DNA of 5,435 nucleotides from Nitrospirota bacterium (GTDB taxonomy: Bacteria > Nitrospinota_A > UBA7883 > JACRGQ01), in contig JAJRYM010000194.1 of NCBI GenBank assembly GCA_024275775.1, positions 1 through 5,435 of the forward strand, written 5' to 3'. Shown here piece by piece: positions 1 to 5,435 of the stretch. Position numbers and translations under genes: made by a program. Each line of letters starts with the position of its first letter. Position 1 is the first letter of the stretch. A model generated the notes under the pieces. The model saw only the letters and a program-made list of their open reading frames with translations. It did no database searches and was not told the origin of the DNA.

Positions 1-320
1 AGGCTGAAATCTTCCTGTCTCGCCTCTGGGAAGAGCTGTTTGAATTTTTCCGAAAATGAAAACCTCGGCGGCTGTCCTTCGTCGCGCAGTACGACGATAT
101 CCTTCAGCCCGAAATCTATAAAACCGGTTCCGAGCGCTTTGGAGAACGCTTCCTTGGCCGCGAATCTGGAAGCGATAAATGGAGCGGGGTCTTTCATCTT
201 TTTCGCCCGCTCTATTTCCGCGTCTCCGAAAAATTTCTCCAGAAACCTGTCGCCGTATTTTTCAAGCAGGCGCCGCACCCTGTCTATCTCCACTATGTCT
301 ATCCCGTGGCCTCGAATCAT
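1..320 (-). CDS. acpS: Holo-[acyl-carrier-protein] synthase AcpS, 3' end cut by window edge
   Basis: AcpS transfers the 4'-phosphopantetheine arm of coenzyme A to a serine of apo-ACP, which activates fatty acid synthesis in the cytosol. The reverse strand reads from an ATG at 318-320 for 106 codons to base 1 without a stop. The N-terminus has the family signature GIDIVEIDRV (residues 6-15), with the Mg2+-binding Asp8. A second signature, RFAAKEAFSKALGTG (52-66), contains Glu57, the other metal ligand. The family is usually about 120-125 residues, so roughly the last 15-20, including the final beta strand, are missing from the window. A GAGGTG element about 10 bases upstream supports the start. 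The gene is divergent from eno. I am confident of the family; only the C-terminal end cannot be inspected. Confidence 0.95.
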   Translation of the reverse strand, partial: MIRGHGIDIVEIDRVRRLLEKYGDRFLEKFFGDAEIERAKKMKDPAPFIASRFAAKEAFSKALGTGFIDFGLKDIVVLRDEGQPPRFSFSEKFKQLFPEARQEDFS

Positions 321-423
321 ACGCAGTCCGCACCTCGCAAAAAACCGGTTTAAAGTAATGGAGATAATTTTATCACGCCGCCATTGTAAATGAGGCATGG
401 TTTGCCGAATGAAAGTGAGGTAA

Positions 424-1755
<1,332 letters not shown>

Positions 1756-1761
1756 CCTTCT

Positions 1762-2118
1762 ATGAAAGCTGAAAAGGCGCCGAAAAAAGGCGCGAAGCGG
1801 AAAACCGCCGACAACAGAAAACCGTCCGCCTCAAACGCGAAACGGTTTTTCTTTCTCTGCCTGATTTTCGCGCTTGCGGTAACGGCGCTTTCCTTTTTCA
1901 AGAAGGACGGCTACCGGCATCAGGGAGAAATCGACGGCAGGGTAGAGAAAGTCGCAAAATCGCTTAAAGCCATAAAGAAAGATAATAAAGCTTTGCTGGG
2001 AAAAATACAGAGTCTCGACAAGGATTCCTACCAGGTGGAAAAATACGCCCGCGAACAGCTACATCTGGTGAAGGAAAACGAAACTATTTTCCGGTTCAAA
2101 GAGGCTAAACGCAAATAG
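1762..2118 (+). CDS. ftsB: FtsB/DivIC-family septum formation initiator protein
   Basis: This is a small bitopic inner-membrane protein of the divisome. In the family, FtsB pairs with FtsL through a coiled coil and links to FtsQ, controlling activation of septal peptidoglycan synthesis. The 118 residues show a long, very basic cytoplasmic tail (1-28), one hydrophobic segment (about 29-46), a periplasmic coiled-coil-like stretch (about 55-88), and the conserved closing block VEKYAREQLHLVKENETIFR (92-111), typical of DivIC/FtsB. The 28-residue basic tail is longer than that of E. coli FtsB. The ATG lies six bases after the eno stop, in the same frame, and no Shine-Dalgarno sequence is properly spaced; the nearest GGAGG (1738-1742) is 19 bases away. 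Translation therefore probably depends on ribosomes finishing eno. Family assignment rests on architecture and the C-terminal motif, as sequence conservation in this family is low. Confidence 0.85.
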   Translation: MKAEKAPKKGAKRKTADNRKPSASNAKRFFFLCLIFALAVTALSFFKKDGYRHQGEIDGRVEKVAKSLKAIKKDNKALLGKIQSLDKDSYQVEKYAREQLHLVKENETIFRFKEAKRK

Positions 2119-2135
2119 CCCCGCCTTCACTCCTT

Positions 2136-2153
2136 GCCGGTTCCCGGCTTTCT
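2136..2153 (+). terminator. Short intrinsic-terminator-like hairpin after ftsB
   Basis: GCCGG (2136-2140), a TTC loop and CCGGC (2144-2148) form a five-pair all-GC stem followed by TTTCT. It sits 18 bases past the ftsB stop, in the 46-base gap between convergent ftsB and ahcY. The stem is short and the T tract weak, so efficiency is doubtful. On the reverse strand the same hairpin has no T tail, so it would not end ahcY transcription in the standard way. Confidence 0.45.
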
Positions 2154-2164
2154 CCACTAAAAAC

Positions 2165-3487
2165 CTAGTAGCGGTAGTGGTTCGGCTTGTACGGCCCGTC
2201 AACGGGAATGTTCAGATATTCAGCCTGTTCCGGCGTTAGCCTGTCCAGCTCCACTCCGAGTTTTTTCAGGTGCAGTTTCGCCACCTTTTCGTCGAGCGTT
2301 TTGGGCAGAACGTAAACGCGGTTTTCATATTTGCCGGGGTTCTGCCACAGCTCTATCTGCGCCAGCACCTGGTTGGCGAACGAGTTGGACATGACGAAAG
2401 AGGGGTGCCCCGTGGCGCATCCGAGGTTTACCAGCCGTCCTTCCGCGAGGATAATTACTTCCTTGCCGTCGGGGTAGCGGTAGAGGTCTACCTGCGGTTT
2501 GATTTCCTCTTTTACGATATCGCTTCTGTCGTTGAGGTAGGCGACCTCTATTTCAAGGTCGAAGTGGCCTATGTTGCAGACGATAGCCTTATCTTTCATT
2601 TTATCCAGATGTTTGCCGACGATAACGTCCCTGCATCCGGTGGTGGTTACGAAGATATCGCCCATCGCGGCGGCCTTATCCATCGATATCACCTCGTACC
2701 CTTCCATCGCCGCCTGAAGCGCGCAGATGGGATCGATTTCGGTGATGATTACCCGCGCGCCGAACCCTTTCATCGCGGCCGCGCATCCTTTGCCCACGTC
2801 GCCGTAACCTGCCACGACAACCACCTTGCCCGCAACCATTATGTCGGTGGCTCGTTTGATGCCGTCGGCGAGCGATTCCCTGCAACCGTAGATGTTATCG
2901 AATTTCGATTTGGTTACCGAATCGTTCACGTTGATGGCCGGTATCGCAAGGGATTCTTTTTCCACCCGCTCGTACAGCCTGTGCACGCCGGTTGTCGTTT
3001 CTTCTGTGATGCCCCGTATGCCGGAGGTCAGTTCCGGGTATTTGTCCAGCACGACGTTGGTAAGGTCGCCGCCGTCGTCGAGAATCATATTAAGCGGCTT
3101 GTTTTCGCTTCCGAAGAAAAGTGTCTGGTCTATGCACCATTCGTATTCCTCTTCGCTTTCTCCCTTCCACGCGAAAACGGGGATGCCGGCTTTCGCTATG
3201 GCGGCCGCGGCGTGATCTTGCGTGGAAAAGATGTTGCAAGAAGACCACTTCACTTCGGCTCCAAGCTCGATGAGAGTTTCTATCAGCACGGCCGTCTGGA
3301 TGGTCATGTGCAGACAGCCGGCAATCCTGGCGTCTTTTAGCGGTTTTGAAGCGCCGTACTCCTCGCGCAAAGCCATAAGCCCTGGCATTTCCGCCTCAGC
3401 CAGCCTGATTTCCTTGCGTCCCCAGTCGGCCAGTGAAATATCCTTGACCTTGTAATTTTCCGTAGCACTGAATGGCGTGTTAGTCAT
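2165..3487 (-). CDS. ahcY: Adenosylhomocysteinase (S-adenosyl-L-homocysteine hydrolase)
   Basis: The enzyme reversibly splits S-adenosylhomocysteine into adenosine and homocysteine using tightly bound NAD+, relieving product inhibition of methyltransferases. The product is 440 residues, close to the compact form of the family and lacking the roughly 40-residue insert found in many proteobacterial homologues. Visible blocks include [17 protein letters not shown] (56-72, His60), [15 protein letters not shown] (82-96), [10 protein letters not shown] (135-144), [11 protein letters not shown] (162-172, Glu163), [15 protein letters not shown] (191-205, with Lys193, Asp197, Asn198 and Cys202), the NAD-binding GYGDVGKG (227-234), His308 in CNIGHFD, His361 in CATGHPSF, and the C-terminus YKPNHYRY. 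All substrate- and cofactor-binding positions expected from studied homologues are present. The ATG at 3487 has GGGAG five to six bases upstream. The gene stands alone, convergent with ftsB and divergent from the lipoprotein; no metK or metF is next to it in this window. Confidence 0.98.
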   Translation of the reverse strand: MTNTPFSATENYKVKDISLADWGRKEIRLAEAEMPGLMALREEYGASKPLKDARIAGCLHMTIQTAVLIETLIELGAEVKWSSCNIFSTQDHAAAAIAKAGIPVFAWKGESEEEYEWCIDQTLFFGSENKPLNMILDDGGDLTNVVLDKYPELTSGIRGITEETTTGVHRLYERVEKESLAIPAINVNDSVTKSKFDNIYGCRESLADGIKRATDIMVAGKVVVVAGYGDVGKGCAAAMKGFGARVIITEIDPICALQAAMEGYEVISMDKAAAMGDIFVTTTGCRDVIVGKHLDKMKDKAIVCNIGHFDLEIEVAYLNDRSDIVKEEIKPQVDLYRYPDGKEVIILAEGRLVNLGCATGHPSFVMSNSFANQVLAQIELWQNPGKYENRVYVLPKTLDEKVAKLHLKKLGVELDRLTPEQAEYLNIPVDGPYKPNHYRY

Positions 3488-3532
3488 ATCGTCTCCCGTT
3501 TTTTATTTTTATATTTGTTTATTGAATCCGGC

Positions 3533-3561
3533 AATATAACCCGATATGTTTTTCTTCGCAA
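3533..3561 (-). promoter_or_regulatory. Sigma70-like promoter candidate for ahcY
   Basis: On the reverse strand TTGCGA (3561-3556, four of six -35 bases) is followed after exactly 17 bases by TATATT (3538-3533, five of six -10 bases). Transcription would start near 3526, giving a leader of about 40 bases that is A/T-rich and ends in the GGGAG ribosome site. An alternative pair, TTGCCG (3534-3529) with TATAAA 15 bases later, lies closer to the gene. The assignment is by pattern only. Confidence 0.45.
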
Positions 3562-3651
3562 TGCCGGGGATTTTGGGTAATATCGCGGAACCCGCCGAAA
3601 ATTATGATAGCATTAAAATCTTTGCGGATTACAAAAAACAGGACGGCACAG

Positions 3652-3768
3652 ATGAACAACCCTCATCGCAAGGAAGAACAAATATTCCCCACGGGAATTG
3701 AAAAAAATATCCCGGTAGCCGCCCTGAAACAGAAAAGGCTTTGCTATAGAAAGAATACAGCCGGCTAA
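3652..3768 (+). CDS. Possible small ORF, 38 codons, unknown function
   Basis: An ATG at 3652, with AGGA at 3640-3643 eight bases upstream, opens a 38-residue frame ending at TAA 3766-3768. It stops 27 bases before the lipoprotein start. The product would be basic and soluble (MNNPHRKEEQIFPTG at the start, ending KRLCYRKNTAG), with no membrane segment or motif I recognise. It could be a leader peptide, a small protein co-transcribed with the lipoprotein, or simply chance in an intergenic stretch. Frequent ATA and AGA codons and the lack of any recognisable family argue for caution. I treat it as a candidate only. Confidence 0.2.
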   Translation: MNNPHRKEEQIFPTGIEKNIPVAALKQKRLCYRKNTAG

Positions 3769-3782
3769 CAGATATAGAGAAA

Positions 3783-3787
3783 AAGGA
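3783..3787 (+). promoter_or_regulatory. Ribosome binding site of the lipoprotein gene, decides the start
   Basis: AAGGA (3783-3787) is followed by two possible starts, ATG at 3790 and ATG at 3796. Spacing is only two bases to the first but eight to the second. The second also gives a standard lipoprotein signal peptide beginning MKKFF, so 3796 is preferred; starting at 3790 would just add Met-Asp. Confidence 0.6.
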
Positions 3788-3795
3788 TTATGGAT

Positions 3796-4353
3796 ATGAA
3801 AAAGTTTTTTTACGTTATGTTGCTCGCCCTGCTTGTAGGGGCGTGCCAGGATCACCATTTCGTGCCGATAGACAAGGCCGATAACATCAAGCTTCCAAAA
3901 CCGGAAACGTCCGCCGGAAAAGGTTTTGAAAAGAGCGAAGCTCCGAAGAAGTTCGTAATGACCGACGAATGGCAAGGCGGGCGGAAACCTCCCGCCGAAG
4001 GTAAAATAATCGTCGAAGGGAGCGTACAGCTTGGCGATAAAATCGCCGGCCGGAATTTCAGCGGGTACACGGTTTACATCATAGCGTGGGATGCCGACGC
4101 GCCCGGCCCGCCTGTTGCCGTTCTGAAGGAAACGTCTTTCAGTTTTCCCCTGTCATTCAGTATCGGCAAGGAAAACCTGATGCTTGGCAAGTTCCCTCCC
4201 GCGAAAACCCGCCTGCTTATAGAAGCCCGGCTGGATGCCGACGGCGATGTTATGACGAAAAAACACGGCGACTATTACGGAAAATCATCTTCTAAAGTGC
4301 CTGTAGGCGCGACCGGCGTTTCGATTGTGATGGACAGGGGCCGCGAGGGCTGA
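3796..4353 (+). CDS. Putative lipoprotein with a CcmI C-terminal-like domain
   Basis: The 185-residue product starts with a lipoprotein signal peptide: MKK, a hydrophobic core, and lipobox LVGAC with Cys17 as the lipidation site. Gln follows the cysteine, so by the E. coli sorting rule it would not be held in the inner membrane and may go to the outer membrane. A charged, Pro-rich linker (about 20-68) leads to one domain (about 70-180). Its order of motifs, EGSVQLGDKI, TVYIIAWDADAPGPPVAVL (92-110), SFPLSFSIG (116-124), LLIEARLDADGDVM (140-153) and GDYYG (158-162), resembles the periplasmic C-terminal domain of the cytochrome c maturation protein CcmI/CycH. There GPPxPLAV, LPxxxxLDD, VxVxARxSxxGxA and GDLxG appear in the same order. 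The membrane helices and TPR part of CcmI are absent, as is any CXXCH haem site. The domain assignment is from memory of family motifs; function is unknown. It is divergent from ahcY and convergent with the PAP2 gene. Confidence 0.75.
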   Translation: MKKFFYVMLLALLVGACQDHHFVPIDKADNIKLPKPETSAGKGFEKSEAPKKFVMTDEWQGGRKPPAEGKIIVEGSVQLGDKIAGRNFSGYTVYIIAWDADAPGPPVAVLKETSFSFPLSFSIGKENLMLGKFPPAKTRLLIEARLDADGDVMTKKHGDYYGKSSSKVPVGATGVSIVMDRGREG

Positions 4354-4920
4354 TTATTCCGCCGGCTTTTCCGTGTGTGCCGGTTTGCCGGCAAATTTTA
4401 GCGTAAGCCACGCGCTGAGCGTCCCAAGAATTCCGCCCGCCAGTATGTCTATCGGGAAGTGCAGTCCCAGATAAACGCGCGATACGGCTACCATCGCCGC
4501 CCATAAAAGCCACGCCGCCGCGTTTCTGCGAAAAAGGATTACAAGAAACGCCGCCACGGTAAAAGCGGTTTGCGAATGGCCGGAAGGGAAAGTTCTGTGG
4601 CGAAGTTGCCGGAAGGGGGTGTGCAGTTTGGCTTTCAGTTCCGGTTTGTTGGCAAAATATCCAATCGGCCTGTCTTTTATATAGACGGATTTAATGCCGT
4701 GAACCACGCCGCCGCCGGCAATCATGGCGGCTAGAAGCAGTGCCGCGTTCCTGCGGGTAAGCCCGCCGTACAGTTTCAGCCCGGCGAGTCCGATAAAAAA
4801 CGCGGGGACTGCATAACCTGTGCAGGTTATGGCTATGAAAAGGTAATCGCCCGGTAGTCCCAGCGAACTGTTCAGTATCCAGAAGAGCGCTTCGTTCATC
4901 CCGTTTACGGCTTCGACCAT
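4354..4920 (-). CDS. PAP2-family membrane phosphatase (lipid phosphatase)
   Basis: PAP2 proteins of this type are integral membrane phosphatases acting on lipid phosphates such as undecaprenyl pyrophosphate, phosphatidate, phosphatidylglycerol phosphate or lipid A. The 188 residues carry the full three-part signature: KSVYIKDRP (77-85, the KX6RP motif), PSGH (112-115), and SRVYLGLHFPID (147-158, SRX5HX3D) with catalytic His115 and His154 and supporting Asp158. About five hydrophobic segments can be seen, near 26-50, 58-75, 118-130, 135-147 and 156-175. The ATG at 4920 lies eight bases after the stop of the upstream permease gene and has no clear Shine-Dalgarno sequence, suggesting translational coupling. 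Met8 is an alternative start. Its stop codon directly abuts that of the convergent lipoprotein gene. Pairing with an LptF/LptG gene favours an envelope lipid substrate, but the exact substrate cannot be read from the sequence. Confidence 0.93.
   Translation of the reverse strand: MVEAVNGMNEALFWILNSSLGLPGDYLFIAITCTGYAVPAFFIGLAGLKLYGGLTRRNAALLLAAMIAGGGVVHGIKSVYIKDRPIGYFANKPELKAKLHTPFRQLRHRTFPSGHSQTAFTVAAFLVILFRRNAAAWLLWAAMVAVSRVYLGLHFPIDILAGGILGTLSAWLTLKFAGKPAHTEKPAE
4378..4399 (+). terminator. Terminator-like hairpin downstream of the lipoprotein gene, inside the PAP2 gene
   Basis: TGCCGG (4378-4383), loop TTTG, CCGGCA (4388-4393), then AATTTT. This six-pair, GC-rich stem followed by four T's lies 25 bases past the lipoprotein stop, but within the coding sequence for the PAP2 C-terminus because the two convergent genes have no gap. 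The shape fits a rho-independent terminator for the rightward transcript. The two A's before the T tract make it less than ideal. Confidence 0.4.
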
Positions 4921-4928
4921 CGGTGGGC

Positions 4929-5435
4929 TTAGGATGTTCCGCTTTTGCGGAAGGGAAGGAAAATCCGGCCCAGCCTTTCCATGAAACCGGCGGGCGATAT
5001 CTCGTGGGATGCGAGGTATATCAGGTAGAAAGCTGTCGCTCCCATGATGATATTCGGTATCCAGATGGCCAGAGCCGGCGGAATGGTTCCTTCACGCCCC
5101 AACCCTTCGCTGAGCATAACGAGAAGATAGTTCGCGACTATCATGAATATGCCTACCCCCATGCCGCTCCATTTACCGCCTTCCCGCGAGCGGATTCCGA
5201 TAGGCGCTCCCAGCAGGGCGAAGATAATGGCGGAGAATGGAAACGCGAACCGCTTGTGAATTTCCACTTCATCCCCGAAAGAGGGGATGTTTTTCTTTTT
5301 CTTTTCCTTCACGACCCTTCTTATTTCGCCTATGGACATCTCTCGCGGCTGCAGTACGTATTTGTCGTGATCCTTTGCCTGCGTATCAAAGACCAGCTCG
5401 TAAATTCCGAACCGGGTCAACCGCATGGTTTCCCT
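4929..5435 (-). CDS. LptF/LptG-family LPS export permease, C-terminal part (5' end beyond window)
   Basis: LptF and LptG form the membrane part of the LptB2FG ABC transporter, which extracts lipopolysaccharide from the inner membrane and passes it to the periplasmic bridge. The reverse frame is open from the window edge (codons AGG GAA ACC precede the first ATG at 5426) to TAA at 4931-4929, giving 168 visible residues. An intact member is about 350-400, so this is roughly the second half and the ATG at 5426 is internal. Numbering from the edge, the end of the periplasmic domain (1-58) includes the conserved REMS (31-34). HKRFAFPFSAIIFALLGAPI (60-79) then opens the first of three final transmembrane helices (about 63-81, 91-108, 121-142), followed by a basic tail. 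The HKRFAFP and LLGAPIGI blocks are typical of the family. Whether it is LptF or LptG cannot be decided from this half. The PAP2 gene follows after eight bases. Confidence 0.93.
   Translation of the reverse strand, partial: RETMRLTRFGIYELVFDTQAKDHDKYVLQPREMSIGEIRRVVKEKKKKNIPSFGDEVEIHKRFAFPFSAIIFALLGAPIGIRSREGGKWSGMGVGIFMIVANYLLVMLSEGLGREGTIPPALAIWIPNIIMGATAFYLIYLASHEISPAGFMERLGRIFLPFRKSGTS

Larger units (their letters stand above)
3488..3795. other. Divergent intergenic region between ahcY and the lipoprotein gene
   Basis: This spacer of about 300 bases is visibly more AT-rich than its neighbours. It contains the ahcY promoter candidate (3533-3561), a possible 38-codon small ORF (3652-3768), and a six-pair hairpin: ATTCCC at 3684-3689, loop CAC, GGGAAT at 3693-3698. 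A weak rightward promoter (TTCGCA at 3555-3560, 17 bases, TAATAT at 3578-3583) overlaps the ahcY -35 region and could drive the small ORF and lipoprotein, but each box matches only four of six consensus bases. I looked for the SAH and SAM riboswitch cores expected near methyl-cycle genes and recognised none. Confidence 0.6.

Noticed and set aside
40..393. A 117-codon forward open frame at the left edge
   Set aside because: It lies antisense to acpS, whose motifs are unmistakable, and its Ser/Arg-rich translation resembles no known protein.
390..395. Substituted Cys in the enolase LCRSDR motif (residue 391, bases about 1645-1647) as a functional change
   Set aside because: This position varies between enolases and all catalytic residues are intact, so I do not consider it meaningful. 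The coordinates given here are residue numbers.
2270..3340. A 356-codon open frame on the forward strand, opposite ahcY
   Set aside because: It is antisense to a fully conserved adenosylhomocysteinase, its translation is His/Phe/Arg-rich with no recognisable domain, and its openness follows from the codon bias of ahcY.
3488..3610. SAH or SAM riboswitch upstream of ahcY
   Set aside because: The ahcY leader after the likely promoter is only about 40 A/T-rich bases, and I could not find the conserved cores of the known SAH or SAM classes in the spacer.
3613..3975. A 120-codon reverse frame across the spacer and the start of the lipoprotein gene
   Set aside because: It runs antisense through the lipoprotein signal peptide and has no recognisable motif; the forward lipobox protein explains the region better.

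Overview
This 5.4 kb window is a compact, moderately GC-rich stretch of bacterial chromosome made up mostly of housekeeping and envelope genes. An LptF/LptG-type lipopolysaccharide-export permease and a lipoprotein with a clear lipobox point to a Gram-negative (diderm) organism. The enolase-FtsB pairing and the free-standing lipoprotein resembling the C-terminal domain of CcmI would suit a deltaproteobacterial, Nitrospinota or Nitrospirota-like lineage, but that placement is a weak inference. I see no mobile element, CRISPR array, rRNA or tRNA.

Layout from left to right. The 3'-truncated acpS (holo-ACP synthase) runs leftward off the edge at base 1. A 154-base divergent spacer holds a 15-base perfect palindrome just upstream of eno. 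Enolase (475-1755) is followed six bases later, in the same reading frame, by a small FtsB/DivIC-type divisome protein (1762-2118). A short hairpin with a T-rich tail sits in the 46-base convergent gap before ahcY (adenosylhomocysteinase, reverse strand, 2165-3487). The next spacer, about 300 bases, carries a good sigma70-like promoter candidate for ahcY, a possible 38-codon small ORF and a short hairpin. The CcmI-domain-like lipoprotein (3796-4353) follows. Its stop codon directly abuts the stop codon of a reverse-strand PAP2-family membrane phosphatase (4354-4920). That gene lies eight bases downstream of an LptF/LptG permease gene whose 5' part is beyond the right edge.

How the genes fit together. 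acpS, eno, ftsB and ahcY are core functions: ACP activation, glycolysis, septum assembly, and removal of S-adenosylhomocysteine in the methyl cycle. The right end is an envelope module, with the permease and PAP2 phosphatase probably co-transcribed leftward, consistent with a role in lipid A or undecaprenyl lipid metabolism. The least described element is the lipoprotein: it looks like the CcmI C-terminal domain detached from CcmI and anchored to a membrane by lipid. I did not find a clearly novel multi-gene system here.
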